This document shows positions 38,933 to 47,421 of a DNA stretch of 64,000 nt, in pieces. Under the pieces are notes generated by a model. The model did not search any database and was not told where the DNA came from. It saw nothing but the letters and a program-made list of their open reading frames with translations. Position 1 is the first letter of the stretch. Each line of letters opens with the position of its first letter. Origin of the DNA: Inquilinus limosus_F (lineage in GTDB: Bacteria > Pseudomonadota > Alphaproteobacteria > DSM-16000 > Inquilinaceae); assembly GCF_051487185.1 (NCBI RefSeq), contig NZ_JAHVDK010000008.1, positions 170,099 through 234,098 of the forward strand, read 5' to 3'. The translations under genes were made by a program, and so were the position numbers.

Positions 38933-40327
38933 TTACATCGCCAGCAGCACCGGCTCCGGCTCGCCCTGCAGCAGGTTGACCACGATCTTGAGGCCGTCGC
39001 GCAGCTGCTCCGGCGTGGTCGAGCCGACCGAGATGCGCACCGCCGGCCGCCGGTCCATGCCACCCTCGATGGCGAAAGAGGCGCCGGGCGCGATGGCGAC
39101 GCCCTGCAGCCGGGCGTGGGACACGAATTCCTCCTCCGACCGGCCCTCGCCGAGCGGCAGCCAGACATGCAGCCCCTCCGGATGGGCGCGGTGCGGGATG
39201 CCGGCCAGGATCTCGGCCGCGATCGCCTGACGGCCGCGAATCGCCTCCCGCTGCCAGCGCAGCAGCTCCGCCGCCGTGCCGTTCTCGACCCAGCGGGCGG
39301 CGAGCTCGGCGATCAGCCCGGTCGCCATCCAGTTGGTCACCAGGCTGCGGTTGGCGACCGACGGGCACAGCCGGTCCGGCACCACCAGATAGCCGGCGCG
39401 CAGCCCCGGCATCACGCATTTGGTGAAGGTGGTGACGTAGAGCGTGCGCTCCGGCGCCAGAGCGGCCAGCGGCGTCAGCCGCTCGCTCAAGAGCGGCGCC
39501 AGGACGTCGTTTTCGATGATCTGCAGCTCGTGGCGGCGCGCCACCTCGACGATCTCGGCCCGCCGCGCCGCGCCCATCAGGCTGGCGGTGGCGTTGATCG
39601 GATTCGGCATGACGAAGAGCGCGCGCACGTCGCCCTCGCGGCAGGCCTCGTCCAGCGCCTCCGGGACCACACCCTCGCCGTCGATCGCCACGCCGCGCAG
39701 GCGCAGGCCGAGATAGGCGGCCAGCGGCACCAGCGTGTGATGGCCGACCGCCTCGGTCACCACGGTCGAGCCCGGCGGGGCCGCGGCCATCAGGGCGATG
39801 GTCATGCCGGCGGTGGCGCCGTTGGTCAGGTGGATGGTGCCGGGCGTCGCCTCGACCCCGCAACGGTCGCGCAGCCAGGCCTGCGCCACACGGCGGTGCC
39901 GGGCGAACAGCATGTTCGGGCGGAAGGACAGGACGGCGGAATGTGGCAACGTGTCGGCCAGCTCGTGTAGCGCCGCCTTCATCGCCTCGATATGGCGCGT
40001 CTCGCACACCACCGGCTTCAGGATCGACAGGTCGATCACCTCACTCAGCCGCTCCGGAATATAGGGCGGCACGGGCTCGCGCTGGGGCGGTCGGATGAAG
40101 GTGCCGCGCCCGGTCTCGCCGGAGATCAGGCCACGGCGGATCAGCTCCTCATAGGCGCGGCTGACGGTCTGCACCGAGAGATCCAGCGTATCCGCCATGG
40201 CGCGATGCGTCGGCAGCCGTTCCCCCGCCTGCAACCGCCCATCCGCGATCGCCCGCGCGATCTGATCGGCCAAAGAGAGATAGGCGGGCCGGCGCAGGGC
40301 GGCGGGGTCGGGCTGCCAAATTGTCAT
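38933..40327 (-). CDS. enuR: EnuR, MocR-type repressor of ectoine utilisation
   Basis: 464 residues: N-terminal GntR winged helix (about 15-78; RLPTHRAMADTLDLSVQTVS) joined to a class I aminotransferase-like domain. The PLP lysine is Lys303 in TTFTKCVMPGLRAGY, corresponding to Lys302 reported for Ruegeria EnuR. EnuR senses N-acetyl-diaminobutyrate and diaminobutyrate via PLP and represses uptake and catabolic genes. ATG 40327 is chosen because it gives the family N-terminus MTIWQPD. The gene stands at the centre of the locus, followed by the ehu block and divergent from asnC-doeC-doeD. Confidence 0.93.
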   Translation of the reverse strand: MTIWQPDPAALRRPAYLSLADQIARAIADGRLQAGERLPTHRAMADTLDLSVQTVSRAYEELIRRGLISGETGRGTFIRPPQREPVPPYIPERLSEVIDLSILKPVVCETRHIEAMKAALHELADTLPHSAVLSFRPNMLFARHRRVAQAWLRDRCGVEATPGTIHLTNGATAGMTIALMAAAPPGSTVVTEAVGHHTLVPLAAYLGLRLRGVAIDGEGVVPEALDEACREGDVRALFVMPNPINATASLMGAARRAEIVEVARRHELQIIENDVLAPLLSERLTPLAALAPERTLYVTTFTKCVMPGLRAGYLVVPDRLCPSVANRSLVTNWMATGLIAELAARWVENGTAAELLRWQREAIRGRQAIAAEILAGIPHRAHPEGLHVWLPLGEGRSEEEFVSHARLQGVAIAPGASFAIEGGMDRRPAVRISVGSTTPEQLRDGLKIVVNLLQGEPEPVLLAM

Positions 40328-40333
40328 GATTCG
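40315..40333 (+). promoter_or_regulatory. Candidate EnuR site at the enuR/asnC divergence
   Basis: GCCAAATTGTCATGATTCG, overlapping the enuR start codon. It forms a perfect inverted repeat ATTGTC-ATGATTC-GACAAT (40320-40338). Similar to the word at 38878-38896. A regulator bound here would block enuR translation-start-proximal transcription and face the asnC promoter. Confidence 0.45.
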
Positions 40334-40381
40334 ACAATGATCCAAGATCAGTTCAATTGACAACCGGAATTCCACACCGGC

Positions 40382-40888
40382 ATGGTCGCAGCCATGACGT
40401 CCGTCAAGCTCGACCCGATCGACCTGCGCATCCTGGCCGAGATCCAGCGCGACGGGCGTATCACCAAGCTGGCCCTGGCCGAGAAGGTCGGGCTGTCGCC
40501 GACGCCGTGCTGGATCCGGCTGCACCGGCTGGAGCGCGAGGGCGTGATCGCCGGCTACCACGCCCGGCTGGCGCTGCGCCGGATCGCCCCCTTCGCCATG
40601 GTGTTCGTCGAGATCACGCTGGGCGCCCACCGCCAGGCCGATTTCGACCGATTCGAGCGGGCGGTGAAGGCGGTGCCGGAGGTCGTGGCCTGCTGGTCCC
40701 TGGGCGGCGGCATCGACTATCTGCTGAAGGTGGTGGCGCGCGACATCGACGCCTATCAGCGGCTGATCGACCGGCTGCTGCAGGAGGAGATCGGCATCGA
40801 CCGCTACTTCACCTACATCGTCACCCGCACGGTGAAGGACGACGCGGCGGTGCCGGTGGAGGTGCTGGCGGGGACGGACGGGGCATAG
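40382..40888 (+). CDS. asnC: AsnC/Lrp family regulator of the ectoine locus
   Basis: 168 residues, the AsnC (DoeX-type) activator found in ectoine clusters. The N-terminal helix-turn-helix is LDPIDLRILAEIQRDGRITK with LALAEKVGLSPTPCWIRLHR, and the C-terminal RAM ligand domain contains VACWSLGGGIDYLLKVVARD. ATG 40382 and ATG 40394 are both possible. It is divergent from enuR and first in the rightward asnC-doeC-doeD set. Effector inferred to be an ectoine catabolite. Confidence 0.88.
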   Translation: MVAAMTSVKLDPIDLRILAEIQRDGRITKLALAEKVGLSPTPCWIRLHRLEREGVIAGYHARLALRRIAPFAMVFVEITLGAHRQADFDRFERAVKAVPEVVACWSLGGGIDYLLKVVARDIDAYQRLIDRLLQEEIGIDRYFTYIVTRTVKDDAAVPVEVLAGTDGA

Positions 40889-41014
40889 GCGGAGAGAGTC
40901 TCTCTGCCTCCCCTCGCCCTCAAGAGACTTGGTCTGCCGGCCGGGTCCCGAACAGCCTCCATCTCCTCTGCCCCGCCCCTATCCTGGCGGCCTCATCCAT
41001 CGCGGAGGCCCGCC

Positions 41015-42508
41015 ATGACCGCCCTCGCCACCCGGCCCAGCCAGCACGACGCGCTGGGCCGCCTGACCGACCGCCGGCTGCTGCGCGAACTGGCCTATAT
41101 CGACGGCCGCTGGACCGCCGCCGCCAATGGCGCGGTGTTCGAGGTCGCCGATCCCGCGACCGGCGTCACCGTCGCCCGGGTGGCGCGGCTGGGTGCGGCC
41201 GAGGCCGACCGCGCCATCGCCGCCGCCGAGGCCGCCTTTCCGGCCTGGCGGGCGCTGCTGCCCCAGGAGCGCGCGGCCCGGCTGCGCAACTGGTTCGACC
41301 GGATCCGGGCGGCCAAGGAGGACCTGGCCCTGCTGATGACGCTGGAGCAGGGCAAGCCGCTGGCGGAATCGCGCGGCGAGATCGACTACGGCGCCGGCTT
41401 CGTCGAGTGGTTCGCCGAGGAGGCCAAGCGCCTGAACGTCGAATCCGTCACCAGCCACCTGCCCGGCGCCGAGATGATGGTGCGGCGCGAGCCGCTGGGC
41501 GTCATCGGCGTCGCCACGCCCTGGAACTTCCCCTGCGCCATGCTGACCCGCAAGGCCGCGGCCGCGCTGGCCGCCGGCTGCACCGTGGTGGCCCATCCCT
41601 CGTCGCAGACCCCGCTCTCGGCCCTGGCCCTGGCCGAGCTGGCGGAGCGCGCCGGCATCCCCGCCGGGGTGCTGAACATCGTCACCGGCGATCCGGAGCC
41701 GATCGTCGGCCGGATCTGCGCCGACAAACGGGTGCGGGCCGTCAGCTTCACCGGGTCGACCGAGATCGGCCGGCTGATCGCCGAGCGCTGCGCCCCGACC
41801 ATCAAGCGGCTGCAGCTCGAACTCGGCGGCCATGCGCCGCTGATCGTCTTCGCCGACGCTGATCTCGACCGCGCCGTGTCGATCGCGATCGACGCCAAAT
41901 TCGCCACCTCGGGCCAGGACTGCCTGGCCGCCAACCGGATCTATGTCGAGCGGCCGGCCTATGCCGCCTTCTGCGAGGCCTTCGCCAGGCGCGTCGCGGC
42001 GCTCAAGGTCGGCAACGGCCTGGCACCGGAGACCGAGATCGGGCCGCTGATGCACGACCGCGCTGTGGCCAAGGCGGCGGAGCATGTCCGCGACGCCGTG
42101 GCGCGCGGCGCGCGATGCCTGACGGGTGGCGACGTCCATCCCGCCGGCCCGCTGTTCTTCGCCCCGACCGTGCTGGCCGACGTGCCGGATGACGCCGCGA
42201 TCATGCGTGAGGAGACCTTCGCCCCGGTCGCCGCCGTCACCGCCTTCGATGCCGAGGACGAGGTGATCGCCCGCGCCAACGACACCGAATACGGCCTCGT
42301 CGCCTATGTCGTCACCCGCGATGCCGGCCGCGTGCTGCGGCTGGGCCGCGCCCTCGACTACGGCATGGTCGCGGTCAACCGGGTGAAGATCACCGGCGCC
42401 CCGATCCCGTTCGGCGGCACCAAGCAGTCCGGCCTCGGCCGCGAAGGCTCGCGCCACGGCATCGAGGCCTTCACCGAGCTCAAATACCTCTGCCTCGACG
42501 CGGCCTGA
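41015..42508 (+). CDS. doeC: NAD-dependent semialdehyde dehydrogenase of the ectoine pathway
   Basis: 497-residue aldehyde dehydrogenase of the succinate-semialdehyde type (also called ssd), thought to oxidise aspartate semialdehyde to aspartate as the last ectoine step. Visible are the NAD segment GVATPWNFPCAMLTRKAAAA, FTGSTEIGR, the general base in LQLELGGHAPLIV, and the catalytic cysteine in TSGQDCLAANRIYVE. GGAGG precedes the ATG at 41015. It is 31 bases before doeD and likely co-transcribed. Confidence 0.92.
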   Translation: MTALATRPSQHDALGRLTDRRLLRELAYIDGRWTAAANGAVFEVADPATGVTVARVARLGAAEADRAIAAAEAAFPAWRALLPQERAARLRNWFDRIRAAKEDLALLMTLEQGKPLAESRGEIDYGAGFVEWFAEEAKRLNVESVTSHLPGAEMMVRREPLGVIGVATPWNFPCAMLTRKAAAALAAGCTVVAHPSSQTPLSALALAELAERAGIPAGVLNIVTGDPEPIVGRICADKRVRAVSFTGSTEIGRLIAERCAPTIKRLQLELGGHAPLIVFADADLDRAVSIAIDAKFATSGQDCLAANRIYVERPAYAAFCEAFARRVAALKVGNGLAPETEIGPLMHDRAVAKAAEHVRDAVARGARCLTGGDVHPAGPLFFAPTVLADVPDDAAIMREETFAPVAAVTAFDAEDEVIARANDTEYGLVAYVVTRDAGRVLRLGRALDYGMVAVNRVKITGAPIPFGGTKQSGLGREGSRHGIEAFTELKYLCLDAA

Positions 42509-42539
42509 GCGCCCGCCTTTTCGTAAAAGGAGACTTCCA

Positions 42540-43919
42540 ATGGCCCTTCGCGGCAACGAACTCGACGCCTGGGATCGCGACCATTTCTTCCACCCCTCGA
42601 CCCATATGGCGGCCCATGCCAGGGGCGAGACGCCGAACCGGATCATCACCGGCGGCGAAGGCGTCTACATCACCGACCGCGACGGCAAGCGCAGCCTGGA
42701 TGCCTTCGCTGGGCTCTACTGCGTCAATGTCGGCTACGGACGGCGCGAGATCGCTGATGCGATCGCCGCGCAGGCGCATGAGCTGGCCTATTACCACGCC
42801 TATGTCGGGCACGGCAGCGAGCCTTCGATCCGCCTGGCCAAGATGATCATCGACCGGGCGCCGGCCGGCATGTCGCGGGTGTTCTTCGGCCTCTCCGGCT
42901 CCGACGCCAACGAGACCAACATCAAGCTGGTCTGGTACTACAACAACGTGCTCGGCCGGCCGGAGAAGAAGAAGATCATCTCGCGCTGGCGTGGCTATCA
43001 CGGCTCCGGCCTGATGACCGGCAGCCTCACCGGGCTCGAGCTGTTCCACAAGGCCTTCGACCTGCCGCTGGCCCAGGTGCTGCACACCGAGGCGCCGTAC
43101 TACTACCGCCGCGAGGACCGGTCGCTGAGCGAGGAGCAGTTCTCGCAGCACTGCGCCGACAAGCTGGAGGAGCTGATCCTGGCCGAGGGGCCGGAGACGG
43201 TGGCCGCCTTCATCGGCGAGCCGATCCTGGGCACCGGCGGGCTGGTGCCGCCGCCGGCCGGCTATTGGGAGAAGATCCAGGCCGTGCTGGCCAAGTATGA
43301 CGTGCTGCTGATCGCCGATGAGGTGATCACCGGCTTCGGCCGGCTGGGATCGATGTTCGGCTCCGACCACTACGGCATCAAGCCGGACCTGATCACCATC
43401 GCCAAGGGCCTGACCTCGGCCTATGCCCCGCTGTCCGGCGTGATCGTGTCGGAGAAGGTCTGGAAGGTGCTGGAGAAGGGCTCCGACGCGCTCGGCGCCA
43501 TCGGCCATGGCTGGACCTATTCCTCGCATCCGCTGTGCACCGCCGCGGCGATCGCCAATCTCGAGCTGATCGACAGAATGGGCCTGGTCGAGAACGCGCG
43601 GGAGACCGGCGCCTATTTCAAGCAGGCGCTGACCGAGGCCCTGGCCGGCCACCGCATCGTCGGCGAGGTGCGCGGCGAGGGCCTGGCCGCGGCGGTCGAG
43701 TTCGTGGCCGACAAGGACGACCGGGTGTTCTTCGACCCGGCGCTGAAGGTCGGCCCGCGGATCTACGCGGCCACGCTGGCCCGCGGCGTGATCTCCCGCG
43801 CCCTGCCGCAGGGCGACATCCTGGGCTTCGCCCCGCCGCTGTGCCTGACGCGCGAGGAGGCCGACATCGTGGTCAAGACCGTCGTCGGCGCGGTCGAATC
43901 CGTTTCCAAAGAACTGTAG
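42540..43919 (+). CDS. doeD: Diaminobutyrate aminotransferase of the ectoine pathway
   Basis: Class III PLP aminotransferase, 459 residues, converting diaminobutyrate to aspartate semialdehyde. Seen: LYCVNVGYGRREIADAI, the cofactor segment FFGLSGSDANETNIKLVWYY, the Asp of LLIADEVITGFGR, and the Schiff-base lysine in ITIAKGLTSAYAPLSG. AAAAGGAGA precedes the ATG. The gene is also called atf in ectoine clusters. A conserved palindromic element follows its stop. Confidence 0.93.
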   Translation: MALRGNELDAWDRDHFFHPSTHMAAHARGETPNRIITGGEGVYITDRDGKRSLDAFAGLYCVNVGYGRREIADAIAAQAHELAYYHAYVGHGSEPSIRLAKMIIDRAPAGMSRVFFGLSGSDANETNIKLVWYYNNVLGRPEKKKIISRWRGYHGSGLMTGSLTGLELFHKAFDLPLAQVLHTEAPYYYRREDRSLSEEQFSQHCADKLEELILAEGPETVAAFIGEPILGTGGLVPPPAGYWEKIQAVLAKYDVLLIADEVITGFGRLGSMFGSDHYGIKPDLITIAKGLTSAYAPLSGVIVSEKVWKVLEKGSDALGAIGHGWTYSSHPLCTAAAIANLELIDRMGLVENARETGAYFKQALTEALAGHRIVGEVRGEGLAAAVEFVADKDDRVFFDPALKVGPRIYAATLARGVISRALPQGDILGFAPPLCLTREEADIVVKTVVGAVESVSKEL

Positions 43920-43931
43920 CCCTCCCCTCAC

Positions 43932-44017
43932 CGTCATTGCGAGGAGGCGAAGCCGACGAAGCAATCCACCGTCCCGCTCGTGCGGCCCTGGATTGCTTCG
44001 CTGCGCTCGCAATGACG
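43932..44017. repeat. Palindromic element, GTCATTGCGAG family, copy 1
   Basis: 86 bp with perfect ends CGTCATTGCGAG / CTCGCAATGACG and inner pairing GAAGCAATCC / GGATTGCTTC. Its left half is identical over 29 bases to the inverted right half of the copy at 56579-56666. It lies between doeD and the MDR gene. This kind of dispersed palindrome is widespread in GC-rich proteobacteria. Confidence 0.85.
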
Positions 44018-44036
44018 CCTACCAAGGAGCCCGACC

Positions 44037-45140
44037 ATGGCCACTGCCGAAACCATCCCCGCCACCATGCGCGCCGTGGTCCTCACCGGCCATGGCGGGC
44101 CCGAGAAGCTGGTCTATCGCGACGACGTGCCGGTGCCGAAGCCGGCCGAAGGCGAGGTGCTGATCGAGGTCACCGCCTGCGGCATGAACAACACCGATGT
44201 CTGGGTGCGCGAAGGCGCCTACGGCACCGAGGCGGACCCGACCGCGGTGTCGAGCTGGCGCGGCCGCGGCGACCGGTCGACCCTGACCTTCCCGCGCATC
44301 CAGGGCACCGACACGGTCGGCCGCATCGTCGCGGTCGGCCCGGGCGTGCCGGCGGCGCGGATCGGCGAGCGGGTGATGGTCGATTTCAGCATCTACAACC
44401 GCGACGACGACAGCCTGGCCGACATCGACTACATGGGCCATGGCCGCGACGGCGGCTATGCCGAATACATGGCGCTGCCGGCCGACCACGCGCATCGCGT
44501 GAACACGCCGATGACGGATGTCGAGCTGGCCACCTTCTGCTGCGCCTACCTGACCGGCGAGCACATGCTGGACCGCGCCCGGGTGGCGGCGGGCGAGCGG
44601 GTACTGGTCACCGGCGCCTCGGGCGGCGTCGGCTCCGGCATCGTCCAGCTGTGCCGCGCCCGCGGCGCCATCCCCTATGCCGTGGTCGGCCGCGGCAAGG
44701 AGGAGGCGGTGCTGGCGATCGGTGCCGAGGCCGTGGTCACCCGAGATGCCGGCGACCTGTTCTCGGCGGTGGAGCGGGCGACCAAGGGCCGGCCGATCGA
44801 CGTCGTCGCCGACCTGGTCGGCGGGGCGATGTTCAACGACCTGCTGCGCATCCTGCGGCCGGAGGGGCGCTACACCACCGCCGGCGCCATCGCCGGGCCG
44901 GTGGTGCAGCTGGACCTGCGGACGATGTATCTGAAGCACCTGGAGCTGCACGGCTCGTCCCAGGGCACCCGCGGCGCCTTCCGGCGGCTGGTGCGCTACA
45001 TCGAGGAAGGCAAGCTGAAGCCGCTGGTCGGCGGCGTCTACCGCCTGTCCGACTTCCGCCGCGCCCAGGCCGACTTCATGGCCAAGGGCTTCGTCGGCAA
45101 GCTGGTGGTGGTGCCGGATTCGAAGTGGGTGGGCGGCTGA
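44037..45140 (+). CDS. Zinc-type/quinone-reductase-like MDR oxidoreductase
   Basis: 367 residues of the medium-chain dehydrogenase/reductase superfamily. GroES-like N-domain with ITVEACGMN-like ACGMNNTDVWV, then nucleotide motif VLVTGASGGVGSGIVQLC. The structural-zinc cysteine cluster is absent and the usual catalytic zinc ligands are incomplete, so it is closer to NADPH:quinone reductases. AAGGAG precedes ATG 44037. Its position after doeD suggests a side reaction in ectoine use, but the palindromic element between them may separate the transcripts. Substrate unknown. Confidence 0.82.
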   Translation: MATAETIPATMRAVVLTGHGGPEKLVYRDDVPVPKPAEGEVLIEVTACGMNNTDVWVREGAYGTEADPTAVSSWRGRGDRSTLTFPRIQGTDTVGRIVAVGPGVPAARIGERVMVDFSIYNRDDDSLADIDYMGHGRDGGYAEYMALPADHAHRVNTPMTDVELATFCCAYLTGEHMLDRARVAAGERVLVTGASGGVGSGIVQLCRARGAIPYAVVGRGKEEAVLAIGAEAVVTRDAGDLFSAVERATKGRPIDVVADLVGGAMFNDLLRILRPEGRYTTAGAIAGPVVQLDLRTMYLKHLELHGSSQGTRGAFRRLVRYIEEGKLKPLVGGVYRLSDFRRAQADFMAKGFVGKLVVVPDSKWVGG

Positions 45141-45156
45141 CAGGCCGCCCGACCAT

Positions 45157-46257
45157 TCAGACCCGCGCCACGCACAGGTCGCGCGGCAGCGATGACAGGA
45201 TCTCCGGCCCGTCCTCGCGCAGGATCACGATCTCCTCGAGCCGGATGCCGAAGCGGCCCGGGATGTAGATGCCAGGCTCGATCGAGAACACCATCCCCTC
45301 CTCCAGCACCGTCTCCGATGTCGCGGTGATGTAGGGCGGCTCGTGGCCGTCGATGCCCAGGCCGTGGCCGGTGCGGTGGACGAAGTACTCGCCGTAGCCG
45401 GCATCGGCGATGACGCGCCGGGCCGCGGCGTCGACCTCCTTCGCCTTGACGCCCGGCCTTGCCGCCTGCAGTGCCGCCTGCACCGCCTTCTCGACGATGG
45501 TGTGGACCTGGCCGTAGCCCTCCGGCGGGCGGCCGACCGCGACCATGCGGGTGATGTCGCTGGGGAAGCCGTCCTTGCGGCCGCCGATGTCGACGACCAC
45601 GGCGTCGCCCTCCTCCAGCCGACGGGAGCCGGTCTGGTGGTGGGGGAAGGCGCCGTTGCCGCCGCTGCCGACGATCCAGAAGGCCGGATCCGCCCCTTCC
45701 GCGGTGAAGTGGTCCTTGATCACGGCCGCGAGCTCCAGCTCGGTCATGCCCGGCCGGACCGCGGCGAAGGCCGCCTGCATCGCGCGGTCGGCGATGCCGG
45801 CATTCATCTTCAGCTTGGCGAATTCGGCGGCGTCCTTGCGCATCCGCAGGGCGCCGACCGTGCTGTCGGTGAAGCTGTGCCGCGCCCCGGGGAGAGCGCC
45901 CAGCAGCAGAAGGGCGAAATCGGCCCGCATCGTCTCGTCCAGCGCCACATGGGCCGCATTGGTCGCGCCGACATCGGCGAGGGCGGCCGCCAGCGCGGCA
46001 TCCGGCCCATCGGCATCGTCCCAGGTGTGGAAGGCAATATCCGTGTGCTCGCGCGAGCCCTCGGCGTTCAGCACCGGCATCAGGAACGCCTCGCGCTCCG
46101 GCCCGATCAGCAGCAGGCAGGGCCGTTCGTCGGCATGCGGATGGAAGCCGGCCACCCACTGCATGTGCGAGCCGGGCCCGAGCGCGACGAGATCGACGCC
46201 CTCCTCACGCATCTTCCCACGCAGCGCCGCCAGCCCCTTGCCCGTATCGACCGTCAT
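45157..46257 (-). CDS. M24 family metallopeptidase (Xaa-Pro dipeptidase-like)
   Basis: 366 residues: creatinase-type N-domain (QWVAGFHPHADERPCLLLIG) and a pita-bread catalytic domain. All five metal ligands are visible: Asp in VVVDIGG, Asp in PSDITRM, His in RTGHGLGID, Glu in FSIEPGIY, Glu in IRLEEIVIL. So unlike DoeA it should be an active dimetal peptidase, cleaving imido or related N-terminal bonds. No signal peptide. It is last in the leftward peptide operon, separated from the isoaspartyl peptidase by 186 bases with a palindromic element. Confidence 0.9.
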   Translation of the reverse strand: MTVDTGKGLAALRGKMREEGVDLVALGPGSHMQWVAGFHPHADERPCLLLIGPEREAFLMPVLNAEGSREHTDIAFHTWDDADGPDAALAAALADVGATNAAHVALDETMRADFALLLLGALPGARHSFTDSTVGALRMRKDAAEFAKLKMNAGIADRAMQAAFAAVRPGMTELELAAVIKDHFTAEGADPAFWIVGSGGNGAFPHHQTGSRRLEEGDAVVVDIGGRKDGFPSDITRMVAVGRPPEGYGQVHTIVEKAVQAALQAARPGVKAKEVDAAARRVIADAGYGEYFVHRTGHGLGIDGHEPPYITATSETVLEEGMVFSIEPGIYIPGRFGIRLEEIVILREDGPEILSSLPRDLCVARV

Positions 46258-46333
46258 TCTTCCCTCCCGTCAGCGGCGAGCCCTGCTCGCCTGCACCTGC
46301 GAGACCCTATACCAGCGGTCCGGAATATTGATC

Positions 46334-46417
46334 CGTCATGGCGAGCCCCGAAGGGGCGTGGCCATCCAGAGGGCGGTGCCGCTGGATCGCCGCGTCGCTT
46401 CGCTCCTCGCGATGACG
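46334..46417. repeat. Palindromic element, GTCATGGCGAG family, copy 1
   Basis: 84 bp from CGTCATGGCGAG to CTCGCGATGACG, with a CCCCGAAGGGG stem and inner GGCCATCCAG / CTGGATCGCC pairing. The right end resembles the GTCATTGCGAG family, so this copy looks like a hybrid. It lies between the isoaspartyl peptidase and M24 peptidase genes. Confidence 0.75.
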
Positions 46418-46443
46418 AGGAGTGCAAACTTCAAGGTTGTCGT

Positions 46444-47406
46444 TCAGACCGCCTCGACCCGGAACGCCTCGCGGTGGATCGCCGTGCGCAGCATGCCGTC
46501 GGCCCCGACCACGCCGCGATACATGCCCTCGCAGTTGAAGGGCAGCGCGACATTGCCGCAAGCGTCGACCGCGACCAGGCCGCCGGAGCCGCCGACCGGA
46601 GCGAGGACGGCTTGCACCACCTCCTCCGCCGCCTGCTCCAGCCCCTGGCCGGCCCAGCGCATGCGGGAGGCGATCTCGTGGCCGGCGGCATAACGGATGA
46701 AGAGCTCGCCATGGCCGGTGGCGGAGACGGCGCAGGTGGCGTTGTCGGCCCAGGTGCCGGCGCCGATCACCGGGCTGTCGCCGACCCGGCCCGGCGCCTT
46801 GCCGGTCATGCCACCGGTCGAGGTGGCGGCGGCGAGGTTGCCGGCGGCGTCACAGGCCACGGCGCCGACCGTGCCGTGCTTGCGCGCCGGGTCGCCGTCA
46901 TCCGGCAGAGCCCGGCGGCGGCGCTCCAGCTCCTCCTGCAGCGCCGCCCAGCGCCGCTCGGTGCGGAACCAGGACGGGTCCATATGCTCCAGCCCGGCCT
47001 CGCGGCAGAAGCGGCGCGCCCCCTCCCCGGCCAGGAGGACATGCTCGGTCCGCTCCATCACCGCGCGGGCGGCGAGCACCGGGTGGCGCGGGCCGCAGAT
47101 GCCGGCGATGGCGCCGGCGCGGCGGTCGCGCCCGTCCATCACCGCCGCGTCCATCTCGGTCTCGCCGGCGCTGGTGAAGACGGCGCCGCGGCCGGCGTTG
47201 AACAGCGGGTCCTCCTCCAGCGCCATCACCGCGGCGGTGACGGCGTCGAGCGCCGAACCGCCCGCCGCCAGAACGAGATGGCCGGCGCGGAGGGCGGTGC
47301 GCAGCCCTTGGTGATAGGCCTCCTCCCGCTCCGGCGTCAGCGACTCGCGGCGGATGGTGCCGGCGCCACCATGGATCGCCAGGACGGCGCGGGATGAATG
47401 GGTCAT
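46444..47406 (-). CDS. iaaA: Isoaspartyl peptidase/L-asparaginase (Ntn hydrolase)
   Basis: Cleaves beta-aspartyl dipeptides and asparagine after self-processing. It has 320 residues; the autocatalytic site is KHGTVGAVACD with nucleophile Thr179, the same number as in E. coli IaaA. LAIHGGAGTI at the N-terminus and FNAGRGAVFTSAGETEMDA are also diagnostic. In E. coli iaaA is the first gene before gsiABCD, and here it shares an operon with a Gsi-like importer, so the linkage is conserved across distant bacteria. Confidence 0.93.
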   Translation of the reverse strand: MTHSSRAVLAIHGGAGTIRRESLTPEREEAYHQGLRTALRAGHLVLAAGGSALDAVTAAVMALEEDPLFNAGRGAVFTSAGETEMDAAVMDGRDRRAGAIAGICGPRHPVLAARAVMERTEHVLLAGEGARRFCREAGLEHMDPSWFRTERRWAALQEELERRRRALPDDGDPARKHGTVGAVACDAAGNLAAATSTGGMTGKAPGRVGDSPVIGAGTWADNATCAVSATGHGELFIRYAAGHEIASRMRWAGQGLEQAAEEVVQAVLAPVGGSGGLVAVDACGNVALPFNCEGMYRGVVGADGMLRTAIHREAFRVEAV

Positions 47407-47421
47407 GGAAGCCTCAGGGAT

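Noticed and set aside
45343..47397. A 684-codon open frame on the plus strand
   Set aside because: Antisense to the M24 and isoaspartyl peptidase genes, which have full catalytic motifs.
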